From positions 3,844,001 through 3,908,000 of the forward strand of contig OV277867.1 of assembly GCA_922989275.2 (NCBI GenBank): a stretch of DNA of 64,000 bases, given 5' to 3'. Position numbers and translations under genes: made by a program. The notes under the pieces were generated by a model, which did not search any database, was not told where the DNA came from, and worked only from the letters and a program-made list of their open reading frames with translations. Positions 59,401-63,755 of the stretch are shown here, one piece after another (the stretch's first letter is position 1; every line of letters begins with the position of its first letter). This DNA is from Gari tellinella. Its lineage: Eukaryota; Mollusca; Bivalvia; Cardiida; Psammobiidae.

Positions 59401-62400
59401 ATTTTAGATTTTGAAAAACTAAGCTTATCTGGTGCTCTGACAAAGGCTAATTGGATTTGGACCCTGATGAGATGCCACTTAACGCGGCGTCCTGACAGGA
59501 TCCAAACTACATGACACTCTGACCCATTTTAAATTTTGAACATTCTAATTTTAGAAAATAGAAGACAACAATAATTGCAGGTAAAATGTGAGTTGTCAGA
59601 GAGACAAAAAGGCTCGCCTGCTGCACATTTTGAAATTTAAAAGCAGATTCTGAGTTCAAGGTCACAGGGGTAAAGCTTTTCGGCCACATACAAATGCATA
59701 CCAAATATGAAGCAATACCTCATGAGACATAGAAGTTACCTTAACACAGATTTTGAAACCTACAAAAGGGCCCTTTGTTAAAGGTTAAGGTCACTGGGGT
59801 AAATCATTTGTGTGCATGGAAAGGTCTTCAATAATATCTTTTGTCCATATACACATGCATATTAAATATAACAAGAGCCCAATGGGGCATATTTCGCTCA
59901 CCTGAGAATAGCTGATAAAATGGAGGTAATGATTTATGTCCAGGACTGACCTAGATATGCAACAGACCAGAACCATTTGCACAAAATATGTAAAGGATAT
60001 TTAAAAGTGTCACCATACCCGAATATAAAAGCTCTGGCCATATTAGTGTCAGAAAAGAAGATGTTTGAAATTTTCTCTTTATAACTCTATGTAAAACTGT
60101 GACCCCCAGAACGGGGCCAATTTTGACCCCAGGGGCATAATTTGAACAAACTTGATAGAGGACCTGTAGGCCATGCTATGTGCCAAAAATCTAAGCTATG
60201 GCCTTTGTAGTTTCAGACAAGAAGATTTTTTAAGTTTTCATTGAAAAAATCTATTTTTAGCTCCTGTGACCTAGTTATGCAACCGACCATAACCATTCGA
60301 ACAATTTTGGTATAGGACATCTAGAAGTGTCACCATGCCAAATATCAAAGCTCTGGCAATATTAGTTTAAGGGAAGAAGACGTTTGAAATGTTCACTATA
60401 TAACACTATGTAAAACTGTGACACCGTGGCGGGGCCAATTTTGACCCCAGGGGCATAATTTGAACAAACTTAATAGAGGACCTATAGATGATGCTATGTG
60501 CCAAATATCTAAGCTCTGGTCCTTGCAGTTTTTGACAAGAAGGTTTTTTAAGATTTCCTTATTTTTCCTGCATTGTTTTTTTATTCTTTGAACAAATTTG
60601 AAAGAGCTTGACCCAAGGAACATTTCTGTAAAGTTTGGTTGAATTCTGTCAAGAGGTATAGGAGGAGATGTCATTTGAAGCAATTGTTAACGACGGCGGA
60701 CAACTGGCGACGGACGACTGACGCTGGACACAGGACCATTTCAATAGCTCACCTTGAGCCTTTGGCTCAGGTGAGCTAAAAAGCAATACCTAAAGGATAA
60801 AGGAGTTAAAAGCATTTTTTGAAACCTAAACACAGATTTCGAAACCTAAACATTGGTCCTTACTGACCTTAGTTAAAGGTCAAGGTCATAAGGTTCAAAA
60901 GTGTTGTATGTTTTTATGAAAACCAAACCTCAAGATACAGAGAAGGTATAAGCATTGTTCAAAACCATAACACAGATTTTGAAACCTAAACAGGGACCGT
61001 AAGATCAAGATCAAGGTCGCTGGGGTCAAATATTTTGCATGTTTGTATAGATTTTGTCCATATACACATGCATAATTATAAAATATGAAAGCAATACCTC
61101 AAGATACATAGGAGTTATAAGCATTAATCAAAACCTAAAAGCTGATATTGAAACCCAAACACGGACAGTAAGTTCAAGGTCAAGGTCAAACTTTTTGCAT
61201 GCATTGAAAGGTTTTGTCTATATACACATGTATATGCATACCAAATGTGAAAGCAATACCTCAAGAGACATAGGAATTATAAGCATTTTTCAAAAGTAAA
61301 ACACATTTCCAAACCTAAAAGCTGTGGCTGCATGAGGTCAAGGTTAAAGTCACAAGGGTAAAAAATGTCACATGGTTGTAAAGGTCTTGCCCCAAGTATG
61401 AAAGATGTACAGTATAATCTGCATGATCCGACATCGGTTCGTACCGAAGCATTATGTCGGATAACACAAGATGTCGGATACTTCAGTTCTCCCACTTTTT
61501 CAGCATATTTTCGGAATTTATGACTGCCACAGCTATAAACAGGAAGTGTTGGGTGCAACAGGAAGTATAAGTTTATGAATGGGATAAAACAGCGCTTTCA
61601 AATTCATTAATCAAATCCACTTTTTTTTCAAGTGTAAGCACAATTCTTTGTCTTTTCGGCAAATTAACCGACGCAGGTTCGCTTGCATGTTGTTTTCTTG
61701 GTCTTTCCATTTCAAACGTTTAGGAACAAATGATAAAATAGTAAGACAAGTTCTCGTTAAAAGTGCTCACCAAATAGACACTTTTGTTAAAAGCATGGAC
61801 TTAAAACTTACATACGTAACGGTAGATCTAGTTACTTATTAACACATTCTATAGTCATTTCTAAAATAGACAATTGTTCGCTTGGCAAACTGAGTTTACA
61901 AACTTTTGAACAAGCAAGGGATCCGATATTTATAAGATTTGCTGCGGGTTACTTGGCGTCTGATCTGGGTCAAATATCCAATGCTTTACTAACCAGTGCG
62001 CATATTTTTTCATGATGAAAATACAACAAAATAAGCAGACGGTTTTTCAACACTTTATTAAACTAGTTACGTATTTTTATATGTAATAGGTCTAGGACAC
62101 AACTGACGGCGATAATGATCTTCAATTTGGGTTTTCCCCATGCCCGACTGACAAGCGATCAAGGTGACAGCCGCCGCCGGAGAGCAAAGGCGGTCGGATA
62201 ATGGGGTGCGAAACACGCTATATGTTAATGCAGGGACCAGCAAACTGTGTCGGATACCAGGAAACGCAAGATTCGGGATAATAGAGTCTTAATGCATATA
62301 GAAATAAGAAGGGAAATGTTCGGGACCGGAGAACGGCGTCGGATATGACACGATTCCGGATAATACAGTTTTCGGATAATGCAGTTTATACTGTAGATGG

Positions 62401-63383
62401 AAGGGCAAGAAGTTTCTTGAAACTGCTAACATGAACGGAAGGGGGAACAGAAATAATGAAATTGTAATGGAAATGCGACACCAACGACTGGGTGACAATA
62501 TAATCTCTCTGGAGACAGTCCGGCGAGCTAAAAATTACCCAACATGCAAATAAAAAATATACTGTGTATAATGCAAAGAAAATAATTATTGCAGGTTGTT
62601 TGCTTTAACTCTTTCCTCCCTGAAACTTTAAATGGACAATTCCAGTTTCCATTTTAGTCTAGTCCATTTCTGAATTTTAAGGGTTGTTTTTGTCAATGTT
62701 TGGCATTGTGACAAACAGTGAAGACCCTGATCAGAGGGCTCCTTTTGGAGCCCTCTGATCAGGGTCTTCACTGTTTGCATAGGACAAGTGTACTATTCAC
62801 ATGTACACTGTTTGAAAAGCACGCCTATATGCGGGACTAGGGTTCAAAGAGTTAACACATTACACCATAAATACACCTTTCAATGTCTTAAATTTATTCC
62901 TCCACTGAAGTAAATAGTTCCACTTTATACAGTCATGAATATGTACCATACGACATATTTTCTATATTCTAGCAGATTGTAGCTTAACCCTTTGAACCCT
63001 AGTCCTGCATATAGGTGTCATTCCAAACAGTGTACATGTGAATAGTACACTTGTCCTATGCAAACAGTGAAGACCCAGATCTTTCGGAGCCCTCTGATCA
63101 GGGTCTTCACTGTTTGTCATAATGCCAACCACTGACAAAAACAACCCATAAAAGTCAGAAATGGACTTGACTAAAATGGAAACTGGAACTGTCCATTTAA
63201 CGTTTTAGGGAGGAAAGAGTTAAAGCAGGTGACATACTTGGATTAGTTCAGGCATCCCTGGTATTTCTATTCGCCAGCCTTCGTCGTCCGAGAGGTGCAG
63301 ATGTAGTTTGTTCATTTTGTACATGGCCATAGCTGCCATGGTCTTCTTCATCTGTTCTGGATCATGGAAGTTTCGTGACACAT
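35368..63383 (-). CDS. Chitobiase-type beta-N-acetylhexosaminidase (GH20), 5'-truncated by window edge
   Basis: Eight minus-strand exons (63383-63238, 59201-58706, 51102-50937, 47857-47773, 46809-46593, 44312-44060, 39324-39190, 35437-35368) join in frame, 1568 nt including TGA. GH20 enzymes remove terminal GlcNAc/GalNAc from chitin oligomers or glycans by substrate-assisted catalysis. Seen: VSRNFHD, HLHLSDDEGWRIEIPGMPEL, EVIPEIDIPGHSRAA, the catalytic Asp-Glu in FHFGGDEVP (codons 58767-58772), AAWEDG, ERGLYWAAR, QLWSET, AERAWHKSPWE, and a C-terminal Ig-like segment. Order and spacing follow bacterial-type chitobiase (Serratia, Vibrio) rather than lysosomal HEXA/HEXB. The N-terminal carbohydrate-binding and GH20b parts (~350 residues) should lie right of base 64000. 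Many introns make it a true nuclear gene, not contamination. Secretion cannot be judged because the N-terminus is missing. Confidence 0.93.
35498..35893. mobile_element. Family D MITE split by a family A MITE
   Basis: Left part ctgataagagggagtaaact, right part caaatcctatggtgttgcca .. cttatctagagccca. The family A copy sits between them at a TA. Confidence 0.8.
35533..35782. mobile_element. Family A MITE, copy 13 (inverted)
   Basis: 250 bp, full length, in the last hexosaminidase intron, 95 nt from the terminal exon. Confidence 0.93.
35925..37238. mobile_element. Family B MITE split by a CTCACCTG element
   Basis: ttaaccctttactccatagc .. gtggatgaatgaattaa, then aaaaaggcatatcaatgg .. gtaaagggttaa at the far side. 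Core apex tgtcttacggcgca. Confidence 0.85.
36128..37211. mobile_element. CTCACCTG element, copy 1, with internal ~165-bp repeats
   Basis: Ends aagagggtctgaaggccctg..gctcacctg and ctagctcaggtgagctaaaa. Inside, agataactcttgacctattt blocks recur at about 36537, 36684, 36851 and 37012. A second copy lies at 59873-60782. Long repeats with these ends are common in bivalves. Confidence 0.8.
37369..37599. mobile_element. Family B MITE, left core arm lost
   Basis: ttaaacctttaccttataga .. ctatagggtaaagggttaa; only aaagcaggcctta remains of the left arm. Confidence 0.82.
37607..38114. mobile_element. Family B MITE containing a family C MITE
   Basis: ctttacaccatagcctgttt .. ttaagcta, interrupted, then aagctagcatctgcttgaat .. 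gggggagagggttaa. Confidence 0.88.
37726..37980. mobile_element. Family C MITE, copy 9, nested in family B
   Basis: cagggcttccat .. atggcagccctg, 255 bp, flanked by AAGCTA on both sides. Because the host is a known repeat, the target duplication is clear. Confidence 0.92.
38544..38931. mobile_element. Family E MITE nested in B, containing a 141-bp element
   Basis: ttaaccctttgaaccctagt .. gggaggaaagagttaa, apex ggctccgtaaggagcc; its conserved aacaacccttaaaagtcag is split at TTAA. Confidence 0.9.
38719..38859. mobile_element. Family K: 141-bp TTAA element, innermost of the nest
   Basis: ttaacccattaagccatact .. cttatgagttaatgggttaa, with iterated actcattttgactca inside. The only copy I found. 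Confidence 0.85.
39190..39324 (-). CDS. Hexosaminidase exon: C-terminal Ig-like domain
   Basis: The 135-bp exon has acceptor caatttcag and donor ag|gtaagt, phase 2 to phase 2. It encodes VEDGKVMFRTEFPGLDIEYF and a strand ending LKIRTR, the chitobiase C-terminal Ig-like domain (P-G-L-x-I-x-Y motif). A family M repeat reaches to within about 10 nt of the donor, and a family B element starts 33 nt upstream of the acceptor. Confidence 0.9.
39358..39610. mobile_element. Family B MITE
   Basis: ttaacccattgccccataga .. gttattgggtaacgggttaa, apex tgccttaaggca. It begins 33 nt upstream of the exon at 39324. Confidence 0.9.
39978..40169. mobile_element. Family D MITE, copy 2, nested in family B
   Basis: cagggctccagataagaggg .. 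tctggagccctg, hairpin ctcattagaatcgtctcttt / inverse. Confidence 0.92.
40345..40557. mobile_element. hAT-like element with CAGGCCCGTAG ends, nested in family B
   Basis: caggcccgtagaaac .. cttcctacgggcctg; TAGAG on both sides. Internal ggtgcccccccaat occurs twice. Confidence 0.8.
40640..40779. mobile_element. Family F fragment
   Basis: tctcatccggatccaagctg .. ggcgggctaagggttaa: right half only, joined to a family B element. Confidence 0.85.
41023..41259. mobile_element. Family A MITE, copy 14
   Basis: tacagtggagaaaacgttat .. ttatctctactgta with perfect core hairpin; subterminals diverged. Confidence 0.88.
41385..41500. repeat. Hairpin with aagaaatgaatggatttttt arms
   Basis: aagaaatgaatggattttttcggc with near-perfect inverse, ~110 bp in total. 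Confidence 0.75.
41501..42628. other. Intron spacer, nothing firm
   Basis: Single-copy-looking DNA apart from a diffuse match of 42370-42570 to 19200-19400. The 76-codon ORF at 41979-42209 matches nothing I recognise. Confidence 0.4.
42629..44129 (-). repeat. 83-bp minisatellite made of exon end plus splice donor, 18 units
   Basis: Each unit on the minus strand is ~69 nt equal to the end of the hexosaminidase exon (coding ELRRLDRLGVYYRVPPPGAR), then gtaagttagtata. The exon's own end is the rightmost unit (44041-44123). ggaggt recurs every 83 bp from 42645 to 44070. Nearly all units keep gtaagt; one has gtcagt (43712 area). One unit near 43960 carries a short insertion. 83 is not a multiple of three. 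Confidence 0.95.
44060..44312 (-). CDS. Hexosaminidase exon: end of barrel, source of the 83-bp minisatellite
   Basis: The 253-bp exon has acceptor atgttttcag and a consensus donor ag|gtaagt, phase 1 in, phase 2 out. It encodes QAQLWSETVRTDEQMDYMLF, AERAWHKSPWE and ends LDRLGVYYRVPPPGAR. Reading past the donor meets TAA at once. The last ~69 nt plus the donor are the unit of the tandem array at 42629-44129. Confidence 0.95.
44356..44609. mobile_element. Family C MITE, copy 10
   Basis: cagggctgccataa .. atggcagccctg, apex gcgccttaaggcgc; flanks share CCTCTC. It lies 44 nt upstream of the exon at 44312. Confidence 0.92.
44631..44880. mobile_element. Family B MITE
   Basis: ttaacccttttcccgacaga .. 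attgggtaaagggttaa, apex tgccttaaggca. Confidence 0.9.
44908..45121. mobile_element. Family F MITE, copy 2
   Basis: ttaacccttagcccgcc .. ggcaggctaagggttaa, 214 bp. Confidence 0.93.
45198..45620. mobile_element. Family I repeat containing a family F MITE
   Basis: agtaaaacctctctattagg, hairpin taaagtaaggtgacagtaaa / inverse. Family F (45341-45554) is inserted at TTAA just after the hairpin. Confidence 0.78.
45341..45554. mobile_element. Family F MITE, copy 3 (inverted)
   Basis: ttaacccttagcctgcc .. ggcgggctaagggttaa, 214 bp, nested in family I. Confidence 0.93.
45828..46078. mobile_element. Family B MITE
   Basis: ttaacccattacctcataaa .. tatgtggtaatgggttaa, apex tgccttaaggca. Confidence 0.9.
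46118..46335 (+). pseudogene. LINE reverse-transcriptase fragment, frameshifted
   Basis: Reads LRQIGHIRQYLSPEATN, then after frameshifts LDYCNSLLYGIP and LQRVQNTAVRIITR-like pieces in different frames. This is the region after the catalytic domain in CR1/L2-type LINEs. Followed at 46438 by (ATA)n. Confidence 0.7.
46336..46440. mobile_element. Family M fragment
   Basis: atataggatctatcatgagt .. gctgatctcaaccaagtcta, the end region of family M in inverse orientation. Confidence 0.6.
46593..46809 (-). CDS. Hexosaminidase exon: ERGLYWAAR segment
   Basis: The 217-bp exon has acceptor tttatgtag and donor g|gtaaac. It encodes VILAYGSHFYFDHPYEADPE, ERGLYWAARKISL and a Cys-containing loop (LECPNTVHDKTDCYKL). 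Its acceptor with about 25 nt of exon is repeated twice more upstream in the intron (see repeat at 46792-46930). Confidence 0.93.
46792..46930 (-). repeat. Triplicated splice acceptor (~57-bp units)
   Basis: gagatccatacgccagaat-acctac occurs three times, joined by ataaaatatcaccaaagcaa. On the minus strand each copy has a tag acceptor and the first 25 nt of the exon. The two extra copies run into stop codons (TAA or TGA) soon after. Confidence 0.92.
46945..47150. mobile_element. Family H hairpin element, copy 4
   Basis: tttgcatgctgggaaatttt, ctattgttctaaaaatagaa and gtttggatcctgaagagact with an imperfect inverse. Confidence 0.65.
47256..47478. mobile_element. Family B MITE, decayed core
   Basis: ttaaccctttaaccaatagc .. 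aagggaaagggttaa; the left core arm is reduced to ttaaagtaagc. Confidence 0.82.
47545..47728. mobile_element. Family B MITE, left end lost
   Basis: tacagtcatgaatatgcacg, core hairpin with apex tgccatacagca, right end ggctatggagtagatgttta. Confidence 0.78.
47773..47857 (-). CDS. Hexosaminidase short exon
   Basis: The 85-bp exon has acceptor acatatttcag and donor aag|gtacaa, phase 2 in and phase 0 out. It encodes DILVYVWKRPLMETTPHRLR then LLANYGYK, matching the chitobiase segment that leads into the V-I-L/V-x-x-x-x-Y-F-D strand. It is too short to be found by length alone; phases and homology place it. Confidence 0.88.
47934..48378. mobile_element. Family I repeat containing a family E MITE
   Basis: cagtaaaaacctctctatta, then family E (48003-48252) at TTAA, then hairpin taaagcaaggtgacagtgaa / inverse with apex gctcctttaggagc. 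Confidence 0.82.
48407..48626. mobile_element. Family B MITE, core hairpin deleted
   Basis: ttaacccattaccctgtaaa .. atcaggtaatgggttaa; the right arm of core 2 is missing. Confidence 0.82.
48728..49374. mobile_element. ~645-bp element with CCCCTGTCACACAGA ends and ATCGGTGA iterations
   Basis: Left cccctgtcacacaga, right tctgtgtgaccgggg. Between them atcggtga / tcaccgat and near variants recur more than fifteen times in both orientations. No transposase ORF. Confidence 0.8.
49451..49643. mobile_element. Family D MITE, copy 3
   Basis: cagggctccagataagagag .. atctggagccctg; flanks share TCATG. Confidence 0.93.
49644..50177. other. Intron spacer, nothing firm
   Basis: gaccctggggccaggccgat and nearby text resemble the inside of CTCACCTG elements (59.9-60.6 kb), but no ends are visible. 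Confidence 0.4.
50178..50882. mobile_element. Chain of family F, B and E MITEs sharing TTAA sites
   Basis: Family F 50178-50391 (right TTAA mutated to GTAA), family B 50387-50638 (apex gcacccttgggtgc) and family E 50635-50882 (apex ggctccttttggagcc) are joined end to end through single shared sites. Confidence 0.88.
50937..51102 (-). CDS. Hexosaminidase exon: AAWEDG strand
   Basis: The 166-bp exon has acceptor gttttccag and donor aa|gttagt, phase 1 in and phase 2 out. It encodes ELKSHFGKMKYFIQEVSELV and SLAAWEDGM. The Trp-Glu-Asp-Gly motif follows the catalytic strand in GH20 barrels. A family I end lies 21 nt upstream and a family E element ends about 54 nt past the donor. Confidence 0.92.
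51124..51290. mobile_element. Family I repeat, copy 4
   Basis: tacagtaaaacctttctatt, hairpin taaagcaaggagacagtaaa / inverse with apex gctccaaaaagagc. It begins 21 nt upstream of the exon at 51102. Confidence 0.75.
51411..51429. repeat. Run of 19 G
   Basis: An uninterrupted G homopolymer; length may be affected by sequencing error. Confidence 0.9.
51540..52140 (+). pseudogene. LINE 3' tail, split by a MITE
   Basis: gaagcgcttttgaatgcaca and agccctatataagtctggta followed by aataaaaataataataa is the usual 3' tail of CR1/L2-type LINEs. A MITE (51710-51968) interrupts it. Confidence 0.6.
51710..51968. mobile_element. hAT-like MITE with CAGGGTTACAGATAAGG ends
   Basis: cagggttacagataagggga .. aaaccttatctgtaaccctg, TAGAC on both sides. 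The tip resembles family D (cagggctccagataag). Confidence 0.88.
52141..52226. mobile_element. Family B fragment
   Basis: gtattctgttttattttcag .. caatgaggtaaaggtttaa; right half only. Confidence 0.75.
52266..52428. mobile_element. Family D MITE, copy 4 (decayed)
   Basis: caggggtccagataagggga .. ctcttatctggagtcctt, with one hairpin arm shortened. Confidence 0.85.
52449..52942. mobile_element. J element, copy 2, with long hairpin
   Basis: ttataacataacagatggcg .. cactcatgtaatatcctata. Near its right end is a hairpin ttattggatttatcaaactc / inverse with tip actcggcaaagcctcg. Confidence 0.7.
53040..53580. mobile_element. Family M repeat, copy 2, containing a family B MITE
   Basis: tatccttgtctccaacatgt .. 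tgactcatgacagatcctat; family B sits at 53170-53421 (ttaacccattaacccataaa .. ggggtaatgggttaa). Confidence 0.75.
53170..53421. mobile_element. Family B MITE nested in M
   Basis: Apex tgccttaaggaata is mismatched. The corresponding site at ~38396 in the other M copy is empty. Confidence 0.88.
53673..53924. mobile_element. Family B MITE
   Basis: ttaaccctttccccccatag .. atcaggtaaagggttaa, apex gcgccttaaggcgc. Confidence 0.9.
53980..54182. mobile_element. Family H hairpin element, copy 5
   Basis: ttaactcttagcatg .. cagcatgcaaagagtgaa, hairpin caaacagtttgtatcctgat / inverse: the best-bounded H copy, ends inverted. Confidence 0.75.
54262..54622. mobile_element. Family G element, copy 3
   Basis: agcgctccctctctacaact .. 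gttgtagagagagatcactg, hairpin aaacagcttgaatcctgatc inside. Confidence 0.75.
54925..55385. mobile_element. Family G element, copy 4, with tandem part and nested family D
   Basis: tctttacagcgacacccaat is present twice (54947 and 55023), the second interrupted by family D. The right part holds hairpin ggcaaacagcttgaaaccag / inverse. Confidence 0.75.
55049..55241. mobile_element. Family D MITE, copy 5, nested in family G
   Basis: cagggctccagataagaggt .. tatctggtgctctg; flanks share ATGGGC. Almost identical to the copy at 59247. Confidence 0.92.
55583..55705. mobile_element. Family D fragment
   Basis: gctccagataaggagagtaa and ctactcattagaatcatctc; right arm decayed. Confidence 0.7.
55712..55930. 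mobile_element. Family B MITE, right end lost
   Basis: ttaaccctttcccatttaga, core 2 hairpin with mutations, ending gtcgcctatcttcataag. Confidence 0.8.
55931..56263. other. Intron spacer, nothing recognised
   Basis: AT-rich DNA between two family B copies. Confidence 0.4.
56264..56515. mobile_element. Family B MITE
   Basis: ttaacccattaccccataaa .. ctatggggtaatgggtta, apex tgctttaaggca. Confidence 0.9.
56648..56861. mobile_element. Family F MITE, copy 5, with known empty site
   Basis: ttaacccttagcccgcc .. ggcaggctaagggttaa, 214 bp; empty site at 33302-33305. Confidence 0.95.
56961..57211. mobile_element. Family B MITE, with known empty site
   Basis: ttaacccattcctcttaacc .. gggattatgggttaa, 251 bp; empty site at 33405-33408. 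Confidence 0.95.
57320..57835. mobile_element. ~500-bp element with ggacccccgtaaaaaatgga ends
   Basis: accggtgtcagatcaaattt, ggacccccgtaaaaaatgga at the left and tccattttttacgggggtcc, atgacaccgg at the right. tcctatcctgaggttg..atttcagttggag is repeated inside. Confidence 0.7.
57888..58377. mobile_element. Two family B MITEs sharing a TTAA
   Basis: 57888-58129 (decayed core) and 58126-58377 (ttaacccattacctcttagc .. aaggggtaatgggttaa, apex tgccttaaggca). Confidence 0.85.
58414..58664. mobile_element. Family A MITE, copy 15
   Basis: tacggtggagaaaacattat .. acattttctctactgta with perfect core; subterminals diverged. It ends 41 nt from the donor of the catalytic exon. Confidence 0.9.
58706..59201 (-). 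CDS. Hexosaminidase exon: catalytic core with Asp-Glu pair
   Basis: The 496-bp exon has acceptor gtatttccag and donor g|gtaact. It encodes IGSRRCHDPEEEQCIMPMLG, a chitobiase-specific insertion, EVIPEIDIPGHSRAA and FHFGGDEVP with the catalytic Asp-Glu at 58767-58772. A family I repeat end starts about 8 nt upstream of the acceptor and supplies its polypyrimidine tract; a family A MITE ends 41 nt past the donor. Confidence 0.95.
59210..59246. mobile_element. Family I end at a splice acceptor
   Basis: tacagaagaacctctctata then acgaccacaaaaac is the family I terminus. On the minus strand it gives the pyrimidine-rich tract just before the acceptor at 59202-59203. Confidence 0.7.
59247..59439. mobile_element. 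Family D MITE, copy 6
   Basis: cagggctccagataagaggt .. tatctggtgctctg, flanked by ACAAAG; nearly identical to 55049-55241, including the same gtgctctg end. Confidence 0.93.
59445..59580. mobile_element. Family H fragment
   Basis: aattggatttggaccctgat / gacaggatccaaactacatg and ttctaattttagaaaataga. Confidence 0.55.
59600..61400. repeat. ~150-180-bp degenerate tandem repeat, interrupted
   Basis: Blocks cacagattttgaaacctaaa, ggtcaaggtcac, tccatatacacatgcata and gaaagcaatacctcaagata recur about six times. A CTCACCTG element splits the array at 59873-60782. Confidence 0.85.
59873..60782. mobile_element. CTCACCTG element, copy 2
   Basis: caagagcccaatggggcata, ttcgctcacctgag at the left; tttggctcaggtgagctaaa at the right, with gacggacgactgacgctgga inside. 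Internal aaactgtgacccc..ggggccaattttgacccc blocks repeat twice. Confidence 0.82.
61408..62395. mobile_element. 988-bp TA element with TACAGTATAATCTGCAT ends
   Basis: tacagtataatctgcatgat at the left, ataatgcagtttatactgta at the right, plus repeated gtcggata motifs near both ends. TA flanks and tip fit a pogo/Tigger-type element; no transposase frame remains, so non-autonomous. Confidence 0.8.
62605..62855. mobile_element. Family E MITE
   Basis: ttaactctttcctccctgaa .. ggttcaaagagttaa, apex ggctccttttggagcc; shares its right TTAA with the next family B copy. Confidence 0.93.
62852..63229. mobile_element. Truncated family B MITE containing a family E MITE
   Basis: ttaacacattacaccataaa .. gattgtagc, then family E 62984-63223, then ttaaagcagg. 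The rest of family B is missing; it stops about 8 nt from an exon. Confidence 0.85.
63238..63383 (-). CDS. Hexosaminidase exon: start of catalytic barrel
   Basis: The 146-bp exon enters in phase 1 and leaves in phase 0; donor caa|gtatgt, acceptor atttcaag. It encodes VSRNFHDPEQMKKTMAAMAM then the diagnostic HLHLSDDEGWRIEIPGMPEL. It is squeezed between TTAA elements: a family B fragment starts 22 nt upstream (63405) and a truncated B/E composite ends about 8 nt past the donor side (63229). Confidence 0.92.
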
Positions 63384-63404
63384 CTTGAAATATGTAAAAG
63401 TGGA

Positions 63405-63512
63405 TTAATCCATTACTCCATAAAAGCACCTTTTACACCTATAGTATATTCATTCACTGAAGAAAATAGTTTCAATTTATACTTTCAGGAATATGTACTA
63501 TAAGAAATATTT
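63405..63512. mobile_element. Family B MITE, left half only
   Basis: ttaatccattactccataaa .. gaatatgtactataagaaat; the core and right half are absent, replaced by a LINE fragment. Confidence 0.8.
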
Positions 63513-63519
63513 GGATTGC

Positions 63520-63755
63520 TAAAGTCCGACAGATGAACGTACCAGCAGAAAGGACCACTGGCAGACCCAAATTGTCTTGGGAGGATGTTGTGAAACGGGA
63601 CAGAAAGCCCTGGGTATGGATACCATCAACCCTCATCACAGACAGGAATGGAGAGGAAGACTCAGATCGAGACTGGACAGTCAGGCCCCACCCTCAGCAG
63701 AGGATTAATTGTGGCCTGATCAACAAATAAACCGGATAGTGAGTGAGTGAACATG
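63520..63755 (+). pseudogene. LINE reverse-transcriptase C-terminus, one frameshift
   Basis: GRPKLSWEDVVKRD (from ~63560) continues after a frameshift near 63605 as GMDTINPHHRQEWRGRLRSR and ends at a TAA at 63706-63708. 'GRP-x-x-W-x-D-V-x-x-D ... DR-x-x-WR' is the C-terminal signature of many non-LTR elements. An agtgagtgagtga tail follows, as at LINE 3' ends. Confidence 0.8.

Noticed and set aside
61277..61558. Transposase fragment of the 988-bp TA element
   Set aside because: The 93-codon ORF has no DDE or DNA-binding motif and overlaps the element end.
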